Shown here piece by piece: positions 1 through 6,366 of a stretch of DNA of 14,207 bases. This DNA comes from CAXXOK01 sp035399245. GTDB lineage: Bacteria; Bacillota; Clostridia; Christensenellales; Aristaeellaceae. Position numbers and translations under genes: made by a program. Position 1 is the stretch's first letter. The number at the start of each line of letters is the position of its first letter. The notes beneath the pieces were generated by a model. That model searched no databases. It was not told the DNA's origin and saw nothing but the letters and a program-made list of their open reading frames with translations. The DNA lies in contig DAOPIR010000065.1 in the NCBI GenBank assembly GCA_035399245.1, forward strand, positions 1 to 14,207, given 5' to 3'.

Positions 1-1
1 G

Positions 2-259
2 CCGGTATGCAAGCCCATCCTCGGCGCCGCTGCCGCGCTGTCGTTTGCGGATTGCTGGAACCTGGTGGAACAGCCGCTGGTATATCTGGCCGACCGTACG
101 GCGGATCAGCCGCTTTCGGTGCTGTTTAACCAGATCAGTACCGATAACTCCGGCGTGGCATTTGCCGGTGCTGCCTTGTACATCCTGCCGGCCTTGTTTG
201 TGTACATGTACTTCCAGGAAGATATTTTGCTGGGCGTTGCGCTTAGCGAGCTGAAATAA
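2..259 (+). CDS. Carbohydrate ABC transporter permease, MalG-type (CUT1), 3' end
   Basis: This is the C-terminal 85 residues of an integral membrane permease; the start lies before the window. The visible part has the layout of the last third of CUT1 sugar permeases: a Pro-rich lead (PVCKPIL), a hydrophobic stretch ending in the motif WN...PL (SFADCWNLVEQPLVYL), then a final membrane segment (AGAALYILPALFVYMYF) followed by Q-x-x-x-x-x-G. Members form the channel of a binding-protein-dependent sugar importer together with a MalF-type partner and an ATPase. The usual C-terminal end, roughly GAVKG, is replaced here by GVALSELK, so the protein is a divergent member. The EAA loop that contacts the ATPase lies outside the window. 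The stop codon is 21 bases before the next gene, so the two are probably co-transcribed. The family call is fairly sure; the substrate cannot be told. Confidence 0.72.
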   Translation, partial: PVCKPILGAAAALSFADCWNLVEQPLVYLADRTADQPLSVLFNQISTDNSGVAFAGAALYILPALFVYMYFQEDILLGVALSELK

Positions 260-280
260 GCAGGAAGGGGTATATCCGCC

Positions 281-1636
281 ATGAAGCTGAAAAAAATCGC
301 GGTTCGCGGCATGATCGCTCTGGCCGTCATTGTCGCGCTGTGTATGTTCTTTGCCAACACCATCGTCACCATCACTACACCCAAGGTGCGTATTGTGCAG
401 GGCGACCGCGGCCGGCTGGAGCAGAAAATCAACCTTGACGCGGAAATCTATTTTCCCAAAACCACAGATTACACGCTGTTTGACGCCATGGAAAACGCTA
501 TTGTTATCGATAAAGTTTACGTACGTGCCGGTCAAACCGTTACCGCCGGCGAAACCATATTCACCGCCACCATGCCGGACTATGATACGGCCATGGACGA
601 GCTGCAGGCGAAATACGATGAAAAGGCTTCCGACCTGCTGGATAAAGACATTGCCAATCTGCGTACGGATAAGGACAGCAGTGAAAACACCCTGTACGAA
701 GCCGTACTGGATGCGCAAACCGCGCTGGCAAACGCTGAGCATGACGCGCGCGTGCTGGCCGCGGAGCTCGGCATTTCGCTGGGCGCTGATACGGCGCAGT
801 GGCAGCGCCGCGCCCAGGGACAGGACGAATTATCATCCGCCGTACAGGCAGCCGCCGATGCACAGACCGCGTACGATCAGGCGTATGCCTCGTTTATACA
901 GGAATACAAGCACAGCAGCTCGCAGTTTAAGGAAACCACCTTCCAGTACATCAAGGAGCGAAATGCCCTGCTGACCGAAATGAATGACCTGATGGACGAT
1001 ATGGTCGCGCTGACAGAACGCATGAACACGCTGACCACCGTTACCGCACCGCAGGACGGCTATGTGGTCGCCGTCAATGTAAATAGCGGAGACAACTACG
1101 ACGGGAAAACCGCCGCCTTTACCCTGAGCGATCCCGACACCCCGCCGCAGCTGCGCGCCGATATTACCAGCCTTGGCAAGGTGATCGCGGACAACACCAA
1201 GGTAGAAATTTCCGGCAACTACGGCACCGAAAAAACAACGGTTGAAAGCACGGCGCTTGCCAGCGACGGCAAGAAGTACATCTACATTGCCTTGACGGAC
1301 GATGTGATATCCGCCAAGGGCGGCATACCCGCCATGCTGACGGACGGAACGGTTTCCGTTACCGTTCGCTACAAAGCAAAGGAATCGACCACGCTGCTCC
1401 CCGCCGCTGCCGTACGCAGTGCTGGCGATGGCGAGGATTACGTATATGTCATCCAGCATAATTACGACGGTTTTCTGGGCTCCGCCAGCATGACGGTTGT
1501 CAAGACCTCCGTTACCGTACTGGAGCGCGGCGATACCATGGTTTCGGTACAGGAATCGCTGGATTATCAGGATATTGCCGTTGGCGAAGACCGTGCGCTG
1601 AGCGATGATTGCACGGTGATGGAATATGTGGACTAA
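281..1636 (+). CDS. HlyD/MacA-like membrane fusion (adaptor) protein
   Basis: A 451-residue protein anchored by one N-terminal membrane segment (about residues 10-28) with the rest outside the cell. The first half of a biotinyl/lipoyl-like domain lies at about 71-98 (VYVRAGQTVTAGETIF). It is followed by a long, Ala/Glu/Gln-rich helical hairpin at about 100-250. The second lipoyl half is at about 253-284 (VTAPQDGYVVAVNVNSGDN), and a beta-barrel and membrane-proximal region complete the protein. This order is typical of periplasmic adaptor proteins of RND, MacAB and Gram-positive YknX-type exporters. The SD GGAAGGGG lies 10 bases before the ATG. The gene starts 21 bases after the sugar permease and ends 11 bases before the next gene, which supports one operon. 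In Gram-positive cells such adaptors usually assist a MacB-like ABC exporter; the following gene fits that partner. The transported substrate is unknown. Confidence 0.82.
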   Translation: MKLKKIAVRGMIALAVIVALCMFFANTIVTITTPKVRIVQGDRGRLEQKINLDAEIYFPKTTDYTLFDAMENAIVIDKVYVRAGQTVTAGETIFTATMPDYDTAMDELQAKYDEKASDLLDKDIANLRTDKDSSENTLYEAVLDAQTALANAEHDARVLAAELGISLGADTAQWQRRAQGQDELSSAVQAAADAQTAYDQAYASFIQEYKHSSSQFKETTFQYIKERNALLTEMNDLMDDMVALTERMNTLTTVTAPQDGYVVAVNVNSGDNYDGKTAAFTLSDPDTPPQLRADITSLGKVIADNTKVEISGNYGTEKTTVESTALASDGKKYIYIALTDDVISAKGGIPAMLTDGTVSVTVRYKAKESTTLLPAAAVRSAGDGEDYVYVIQHNYDGFLGSASMTVVKTSVTVLERGDTMVSVQESLDYQDIAVGEDRALSDDCTVMEYVD

Positions 1637-1647
1637 ACGGAGAAGCC

Positions 1648-2871
1648 ATGAAAAAGCATCGTAATTGGACCCTGGCAGCTCTTGCCGTATGCATTGGCAT
1701 ACTGGTATGGTCCGCTGTTGAGATACATGCGGTTAAAAGCAATCTGCAATACCTGATTCCCGCCCCTGCGATTGAAACCCAAAGCACAGGCCAATCCTCC
1801 GTGCCGGAGGATCCGACAGCCGATTCGCAATCGGCCGACGTCCTCCCCAACGCCGAGGTGCTTGCCCTGTGGGAAGCCTTGCAGACCACCGCGGAGGACT
1901 GGGACGGCATTGTGGAAAGCTATACGCTCAGCGGCATCGCCGAAGGCATAACCCTTTCAAGTGACGCCGATGAAACCCAGCAAGCACGGCTCAACGCACT
2001 GGGAGAGGACGCTTTTGCCTTGGCACCGGCGTACCTGCTAGTCGGACGGCTGTTTTATCCCGAGGAGCTTGCAGTCGGTTCCGACGGCATTTTACTGGAT
2101 GAAGACCTTGCGTTGGCCCTGTTCCACATCACCGAACCGGTTGGCCGCACCGTAACGGTGGCGGATATGGAGTTTACCGTCATCGGTATCCTGCGCCATC
2201 AAAAGCGGGTGGGCGACAGCGAAGATTATGCGGCCTACATTCCGCTGGCCACCCTTTGGGATCAGCCGTTTCAATTAGACGCTTTACAGGTAACCGCAAT
2301 GCCCGTATCCCATGCGGGCGCAAGCGCTACCTTTGCCGCCGATATGGAAGGCTGGCAGGCAGGCGGCACGCTGATTGACCTGCACAAGGAGGGCATGGGC
2401 GCGCTGCTGCCGCTGCGTGTGCTGCTGTTTTTAATCGGCAGCGTTGTATTTTTCGCCTTGCTGCATGATTGGATCAGCCGCACCCACGCATTTTTGTCCC
2501 ATACCCACAGTCAGCTGCAAGTGGAATATGCCAGCCGCTTATGGCCGCGTCTCACGCTAAGCGCACTGGCGCTGCTGCTTGGGTACGGGTTGCTGGCATT
2601 GGCTGCCGCCGGACTGATGAACTATATCGTCGCTCCGGTGTATACCTTTCCCGAGTGGGTACCGGCAGTACTGGTAGAATGGGATGACATTCAATCCGCA
2701 TTTTGGCAGGTATGGCAAAGCGCGGCAAGCTTGCTAGAGCTGCGCAGCCCCGAGTTAATCCGCATCCGGTATTTCGGCATGCTTACCGGTTGGTTCAGCG
2801 CGGGTGCCGCCGTGCTGCTGACCGATTTATGGGTTTCACGGCGCAGGCGCAGCAAAGCCCGCACTTCATAA
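1648..2871 (+). CDS. MacB/FtsX-like ABC permease subunit
   Basis: A 407-residue membrane protein with the 1+3 topology of MacB/FtsX permeases. One membrane helix lies at about 8-26, then a large extracellular domain (about 30-250), then helices at about 254-272, 301-328 and 376-394, ending in a basic tail (RRRRSKAR). Residues 128-205 resemble the MacB periplasmic core domain: a LVGRLF...L.VGSDGILLDEDLA segment followed by VTVADMEFTVIGIL and a YIPLATLW turn. The ATG at 1648 is chosen because GGAG lies 5 bases upstream; an in-frame extension to 1609 would overlap the previous gene and has no SD. No ATPase domain is fused and none is encoded in the window, so the ATP-binding subunit must come from elsewhere. 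The sequence is divergent, so family membership rests on topology and the core-domain pattern. A terminator-like hairpin follows at 2931. Confidence 0.62.
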   Translation: MKKHRNWTLAALAVCIGILVWSAVEIHAVKSNLQYLIPAPAIETQSTGQSSVPEDPTADSQSADVLPNAEVLALWEALQTTAEDWDGIVESYTLSGIAEGITLSSDADETQQARLNALGEDAFALAPAYLLVGRLFYPEELAVGSDGILLDEDLALALFHITEPVGRTVTVADMEFTVIGILRHQKRVGDSEDYAAYIPLATLWDQPFQLDALQVTAMPVSHAGASATFAADMEGWQAGGTLIDLHKEGMGALLPLRVLLFLIGSVVFFALLHDWISRTHAFLSHTHSQLQVEYASRLWPRLTLSALALLLGYGLLALAAAGLMNYIVAPVYTFPEWVPAVLVEWDDIQSAFWQVWQSAASLLELRSPELIRIRYFGMLTGWFSAGAAVLLTDLWVSRRRRSKARTS

Positions 2872-2930
2872 ATTCCGTATTCTGAATATCCATTCATTGT
2901 TTGATTCGTTACAACAAGAATAGCAGTATC

Positions 2931-2970
2931 CCGCAAGCCTTCGCCGCATTGGCGGTGGTTTGCGGTTTTC
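2931..2970 (+). terminator. Intrinsic terminator of the permease/adaptor operon
   Basis: The arms CCGCAAGCC (2931-2939) and GGTTTGCGG (2957-2965) pair over nine positions with one G-T. An internal TT/GT mismatch follows, then CGCC/GGCG closes a 5-base loop. Four T residues follow directly (2966-2969). The T tract is short, so strength is uncertain. It separates the upstream operon from the oxidoreductase gene. Confidence 0.55.
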
Positions 2971-2983
2971 TATGCCGCATCCA

Positions 2984-3012
2984 TTGCATATTGACACAGA
3001 ATTCTATAAAAT
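2984..3012 (+). promoter_or_regulatory. Candidate promoter for the Gfo/Idh/MocA gene
   Basis: An AT-rich segment holds TTGCAT (2984-2989) and TAAAAT (3007-3012) with a 17-base spacer. A perfect TTGACA (2991-2996) lies between them, but with no good -10 at a normal distance. The placement after a terminator and 37 bases before the ATG fits a promoter. The exact hexamers are uncertain. Confidence 0.4.
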
Positions 3013-3048
3013 AACTACCACAGATCCCAATCGACGGAGGTGCGCACA

Positions 3049-4038
3049 ATGATTAACGTTGCAATTTTAGGCGCCGGCAACATCGCCGGCAAGATGGCCC
3101 AAACGCTGCGCGGCATGATCGAGCAGGGCGGCGAATCGGTTGCCCGGTACGCGATAGCCTCCCGTAACAGCGAGCGCGCTTTGCAGTTTGCCGAAAATTA
3201 CGGCTTTGAAAAAGCATACGGATCCTATGAGGAGATGCTGCGCGATCCGGATGTGGACCTGGTCTACGTCGCCACACCGCATTCCCATCATTACGAGCAT
3301 ATGAAGCTGTGCCTGCAGCACGGCAAGCACGTGCTGTGTGAGAAGCCTTTCACCGTCAACGCGCGGCAGGCGGAAGAGATCACATCCATCGCGCGCATAA
3401 AAAGGCTGTACGCGGCTGAGGCGATCTGGACGCGCTACCTGCCGTCCCGCCGTATGATAGATGAGTTAATCGCGGGCGGCGCAATCGGCACGCCAAAGCT
3501 GCTGACCGCCAACCTCGCCTATGTGCTGGACCAAGTGGAACGTATGCAAAAGCCGGAGCTTGCGGGCGGTGCGCTGCTGGACCTGGGCGTGTATGTCGTA
3601 AACTTCACGTGTATGGTGTTTGGCGGGGATATCGTGGATGTTCAGGCGACCGGACAAATGACGGACACGGGCGTCGACGTGCAGGACGCGTTTACCTTTA
3701 CCTATGCAGACAGCAAAATGGCCGTGCTGTGCACCGCCATGAACTGTGTGGGTGACACCCGCGGCGTGGTATACGGCACCAAGGGTACGCTGAGTATCGA
3801 TACCCTTCTCAATCCGCAGGTGATCACCGTTACCCCTATACAAGAAGCCGAACAGGCATGCAGTTACCACGTTCCCAAGCAAATTACAGGGTTTGAGTAC
3901 GAGCTGCAAGCCGCCGTAAACGCCATTGAGAACGGCAATACGGAGTGCGAAGCCATGCCCCATGCCGAGACCATACGCATGATGCGGATAATGGATGATA
4001 TCCGCGGCCGGATCGGGCTTATCTATCCGTTTGAATAG
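3049..4038 (+). CDS. Gfo/Idh/MocA family NAD(P)-dependent oxidoreductase
   Basis: A 329-residue cytoplasmic dehydrogenase. The N-terminal Rossmann fold begins MINVAILGAGNIAGKM, with the dinucleotide motif GAGNIA at residues 8-13. It continues through VDLVYVATPHSHH to the family's catalytic EKP motif (LCEKPF, residues 97-101). The C-terminal half has GGALLDLGVYVVN (173-185), where D178 and Y182 match the positions used in dimeric dihydrodiol dehydrogenases and NADP xylose dehydrogenases. The family oxidises or reduces sugars, inositols and related polyols; this subgroup often acts on aldoses or trans-diols, but the substrate cannot be read from sequence. The ATG at 3049 is chosen because GGAGG (3036-3040) lies 8 bases upstream; the GTG at 3040 overlaps that SD. 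It is a single-gene unit between two terminators, separate from the sugar permease operon upstream. Confidence 0.88.
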   Translation: MINVAILGAGNIAGKMAQTLRGMIEQGGESVARYAIASRNSERALQFAENYGFEKAYGSYEEMLRDPDVDLVYVATPHSHHYEHMKLCLQHGKHVLCEKPFTVNARQAEEITSIARIKRLYAAEAIWTRYLPSRRMIDELIAGGAIGTPKLLTANLAYVLDQVERMQKPELAGGALLDLGVYVVNFTCMVFGGDIVDVQATGQMTDTGVDVQDAFTFTYADSKMAVLCTAMNCVGDTRGVVYGTKGTLSIDTLLNPQVITVTPIQEAEQACSYHVPKQITGFEYELQAAVNAIENGNTECEAMPHAETIRMMRIMDDIRGRIGLIYPFE

Positions 4039-4056
4039 AGCATAAGGTGTATAAAC

Positions 4057-4090
4057 GAAACGGAGGCATAGCGTATGCCTCCGTTGTTTC
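4057..4090. terminator. Bidirectional terminator between convergent genes
   Basis: A perfect 12-bp stem, AACGGAGGCATA (4059-4070) with its complement at 4074-4085, encloses a 3-base GCG loop. On the plus strand the stem is followed by TTGTTTC; on the minus strand it is followed by TTTCGTTTAT. It lies between the stop codons of the oxidoreductase (4038, plus) and the potassium channel (4106, minus), so it probably ends both transcripts. Confidence 0.75.
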
Positions 4091-4105
4091 ATTGTATTAC
4101 ATGCC

Positions 4106-5107
4106 TTACCGGTTTGCCAGCGTCTGCAGCTGCTCTGCCTGCTCGGCGGTGCCCAGCACCACCATGGTATCGCCCGCCTGCACCACCGTACCGGAGCCGG
4201 GATTGAACTTGAATTTTGCGCTATCCTTGCGTTTGAGCGCGAGAATAATCAGCCCCGTCTGCTCTGGAATTTTCGCTTCGGAAAGCTTTTTGCCGGCGAG
4301 CGTGGATTTTTCGGGAATGACCACCTCTTCCAGATCCAGCGTTACATCCCCGGCTCGGGTAATGACATCCAAAAAGGAAATCACGGACGGACGCAGCAAG
4401 AGAGCGGCGATGCGCTGGCCGCCGATTTCATTGGGAGATATGGTTTTGTTGGCGCCGGCCTTCATCAGCTTGCTGTGTGCCGATGGTTCTACCGCCTTGG
4501 ACACGATGTAAATGCTGTCGTTCATCTGCCGTGCCGTAAGCACAATAAACACATTTTGCGAATCGGCCGGCAGAGCGCATACAATGCCCTTGGCACGCGC
4601 GATACCCGCCTTTTGCAGTGTGTCCTCGCTGGTGGCGTCGCCGAGCACGGTCAGGATATCCGCCGCCTCCAGCTCCTCCGCCTGTTTCTCATTCTCTTCG
4701 ATCACCACAAAGCTTGCGCCGTTGTCCTTCAGGCTGCTGATGACCGTGCGCCCCACTTCTCCGGCGCCGCAGACAATGTAATGGTCCTTCAGCTCCTGGA
4801 TCTTTGTTTCCATACGCTTTCTCCTCCATGCATCCCGCAGTTCCCCTTCAAAGAAAAACGAAACCAGCGTGGTTACGCCATAGCCGACAGTGGCCAGGCC
4901 CGCGAAGATAATCAATATCGAAAACAGCTTTGCCGTGTCGGTCATCACGCCGACCTCGCCGTAGCCCACGGTGGAAATGGTAATCACCGTCATATACAGC
5001 GCGTCCACGATGCCGACGTGCAGCAAGATCATATATCCGACGACACCCGTAATCAAAATCAACAGCAAAAAGAGAAGGATGAGCGCAAGTTTCCGCTTAT
5101 TCTTCAT
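4106..5107 (-). CDS. Two-TM potassium channel with RCK (TrkA-N/TrkA-C) domains
   Basis: A 333-residue MthK-like potassium channel. Residues about 8-28 form the first membrane helix. A pore helix leads to the selectivity filter TISTVGYGEVG (TVGYG at 46-50), and the second helix spans about 60-83. A cytoplasmic RCK domain follows: Rossmann start HYIVCGAGEVGRTV (GAGEVG at 114-119), the acidic end of strand 2 in FVVIEEN, and a GDATSEDTL segment. A TrkA-C-like domain completes the protein (about 245-333, with VIPEKSTLAGKKL). Such channels pass K+ and are gated by ligands bound to the RCK ring. Minus-strand SD AAGAGGTG lies 5 bases before the ATG. TVGYG occurs a second time at 73-77 inside the second helix. 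The gene may be translationally linked to a tiny ORF overlapping its start. No clear promoter was found upstream. Confidence 0.9.
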   Translation of the reverse strand: MKNKRKLALILLFLLLILITGVVGYMILLHVGIVDALYMTVITISTVGYGEVGVMTDTAKLFSILIIFAGLATVGYGVTTLVSFFFEGELRDAWRRKRMETKIQELKDHYIVCGAGEVGRTVISSLKDNGASFVVIEENEKQAEELEAADILTVLGDATSEDTLQKAGIARAKGIVCALPADSQNVFIVLTARQMNDSIYIVSKAVEPSAHSKLMKAGANKTISPNEIGGQRIAALLLRPSVISFLDVITRAGDVTLDLEEVVIPEKSTLAGKKLSEAKIPEQTGLIILALKRKDSAKFKFNPGSGTVVQAGDTMVVLGTAEQAEQLQTLANR

Positions 5108-5201
5108 ACCGCACCTCTTTGCATCTTCGATGTTTTTTATCGCAGCGCTCCGGCTTGCGTTTCATTGGGCCGGTTCGCCTGCGCATCGGATTTTTAGCCA
5201 T
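5097..5201 (-). CDS. Possible 34-residue basic ORF overlapping the channel start
   Basis: An ATG at 5201 opens 34 codons that end in TAA 8 bases inside the potassium channel gene, which starts in another frame. The peptide begins MAKNPMRRRTGPMKRK and contains 14 Arg/Lys and two Cys residues. The sequence AGGA lies about 7 bases before the ATG, a weak SD. The overlapping stop and start arrangement would suit translational coupling. The composition is extreme and no family is recognised, so it may be a chance ORF in the leader. Confidence is low. Confidence 0.25.
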   Translation of the reverse strand: MAKNPMRRRTGPMKRKPERCDKKHRRCKEVRYEE

Positions 5202-5381
5202 GATAATGTCCTGTATTATTTCTACGCCGCGCCGGATTATTCCTTGCCCTCTTCAAAATACCCTTGTGGCAGTCCGGTTTTTCAAGTGGCAAATTCGTCA
5301 CGCTATGGTGTTGTTGTATTGCTTATATCATAAGGGTTTCATAGACGCCTCAAATTATTTTTTCTTCCCGGGGAAACCCTA
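5202..5381. other. Intergenic stretch without a recognised gene
   Basis: This divergent region separates the potassium channel (minus) from the small peptide unit (plus). Both strands have only short ORFs with no SD. A weak minus-strand promoter may exist around 5324-5356, where TTGAGG is followed at 15-17 bases by TATGAT or TGATAT, but the match is poor. No hairpin of note was seen. Confidence 0.4.
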
Positions 5382-5410
5382 TTGACAACGCATTTTTTAC
5401 GGCGTATTAT
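5382..5410 (+). promoter_or_regulatory. Strong sigma-A-type promoter of the small peptide gene
   Basis: A perfect -35 TTGACA (5382-5387), a spacer of exactly 17 bases, and -10 TATTAT (5405-5410) that differs from consensus at one position. The predicted transcript start is near 5417, giving a leader of about 28 bases that contains the SD. This is the best vegetative promoter in the window. Confidence 0.85.
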
Positions 5411-5444
5411 GCAATTACTCTCAGCAGAGAGGAGGCGAAATAGC

Positions 5445-5510
5445 ATGCCTAAAGACGCCAAAAAGCCGGCTCCCAAGAAGCCCGCAAAACCGGCACCGAA
5501 AGCTAAGTAA
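5445..5510 (+). CDS. Very small Lys/Pro/Ala-rich protein (21 residues)
   Basis: A 21-codon ORF beginning MPKDAKKPAPKK and ending in KAK, then TAA. It has eight Lys, six Pro, five Ala, one Asp and one Met, for a net charge of about +7, with no hydrophobic segment and no aromatic residue. The SD GAGAGGAGG (5427-5435) lies about 9 bases before the ATG. A near-consensus promoter and a strong terminator enclose it, so the whole unit is about 175 bases long. The composition resembles histone H1-like or AlgP/HU tails and other disordered nucleic-acid-binding segments; that similarity is compositional only. I do not recognise a family. The alternative is that the RNA itself is functional and the ORF is incidental, but the well-placed SD argues for translation. 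Confidence 0.7.
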   Translation: MPKDAKKPAPKKPAKPAPKAK

Positions 5511-5525
5511 TCAATCGCAAACCAC

Positions 5526-5556
5526 AAAGAAGCCGATCCCGCGGCTTCTTTTTTTT
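5526..5556 (+). terminator. Strong intrinsic terminator of the small peptide gene
   Basis: AAAGAAGCCG (5526-5535) and CGGCTTCTTT (5542-5551) form a perfect 10-bp stem with a 6-base loop. The run of T residues continues to 5556, eight in total. It starts 16 bases after the stop codon. On the minus strand the stem is followed by only three T residues, so it may also weakly end the glf/DUF4422 transcript. Confidence 0.9.
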
Positions 5557-5586
5557 GTGTAAAGGGCGGCTGTCGATATCGTTTGC

Positions 5587-6366
5587 CTAGTCCGTTTCCT
5601 GCGTACCAAGACCGGCTTCGTATTTTTGCTTTATCATGTTTTGCGCCTTGCGGACCCAGCGCACGGGCTCGATATTCACTACCGGCAGCTCCGTATAGGA
5701 TATGCAGTTATACTCCACCCATACGTCCAGCAGCCGCTCGGCAATAAAACCGTATACACGCTGGTTGTACGAGGAATATTTGGAAGTATCCAGCCGGCCT
5801 TCCAACCGGAAAATGATGGGAAACAGCCATGCGCAATATTCGTCAAACAACGGCTTTTTCATAATCATCATGTTCAGGCGATGGCCGTGCGTTTTGTGCA
5901 TCACAAGATCAAACGTCCGCAGGTACTCCGGACACAGTTCCCGAATACACGCCCGCGCTTGCAGCAAATCTTTTTTATTGTGGGCATGCGCATATTGCGA
6001 TAAATTTGTCTCAACCACATAGCGCTGCTCTTTGGGTAAAATCACATCGGTCGTCCGCAGCATGGCTTCCGCTGTAGCGCGCGTAAGGATACACTCCCAC
6101 GGGCTTTTTAAGCCTCTGCTTTGAATAAAATATCTGCGGTAGTGCACCAGCCCGACGGCATCCGCCTTTACATTTTTCCAAATCCAGTATAGCCCCGTCA
6201 GCTCGCAAAACGAGCTGTTTTTTTGGGAAATGCTGTCCCCGTCGGCATCGGTTATCGGGCAGAACCGGTCATGGTTTGCCGCGCCGACCTGCAACGGAAT
6301 GTACAGGTCGTCCTGCGGGGCATGCGACGGAATGTGCATGGCAATGTAGATCCTGATGTCACTCAT
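5587..6366 (-). CDS. DUF4422 glycosyltransferase-like protein
   Basis: A 259-residue soluble protein with the hallmark blocks of DUF4422: an N-terminal strand (IRIYIAMHIPS), then NSSFCELTGLYWIWKN (50-65), VGLVHYRRYF (71-80), a DVILPKEQRYVVETNLSQYAHAH segment, and MIMKKPLFDEYCAWLF. The family is found in capsule and O-antigen clusters and is thought to contain glycosyltransferases, though activity is shown for few members. Its ATG overlaps the stop codon of the galactopyranose mutase gene by four bases (ATGA), so translation is coupled. By inference it adds a sugar, possibly galactofuranose made from the mutase product, to a surface glycan. No signal peptide or membrane segment is seen. The specificity is unknown. 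Confidence 0.83.
   Translation of the reverse strand: MSDIRIYIAMHIPSHAPQDDLYIPLQVGAANHDRFCPITDADGDSISQKNSSFCELTGLYWIWKNVKADAVGLVHYRRYFIQSRGLKSPWECILTRATAEAMLRTTDVILPKEQRYVVETNLSQYAHAHNKKDLLQARACIRELCPEYLRTFDLVMHKTHGHRLNMMIMKKPLFDEYCAWLFPIIFRLEGRLDTSKYSSYNQRVYGFIAERLLDVWVEYNCISYTELPVVNIEPVRWVRKAQNMIKQKYEAGLGTQETD

Noticed and set aside
3466..4092. Long minus-strand open frame of 208 codons
   Set aside because: It is antisense to the Gfo/Idh/MocA gene, has no SD, and its His-rich translation matches no family; it is a shadow of the real codons.
5339..5527. Minus-strand 62-codon open frame over the small peptide gene
   Set aside because: It has no SD, and the promoter, SD and terminator all point to the plus strand.
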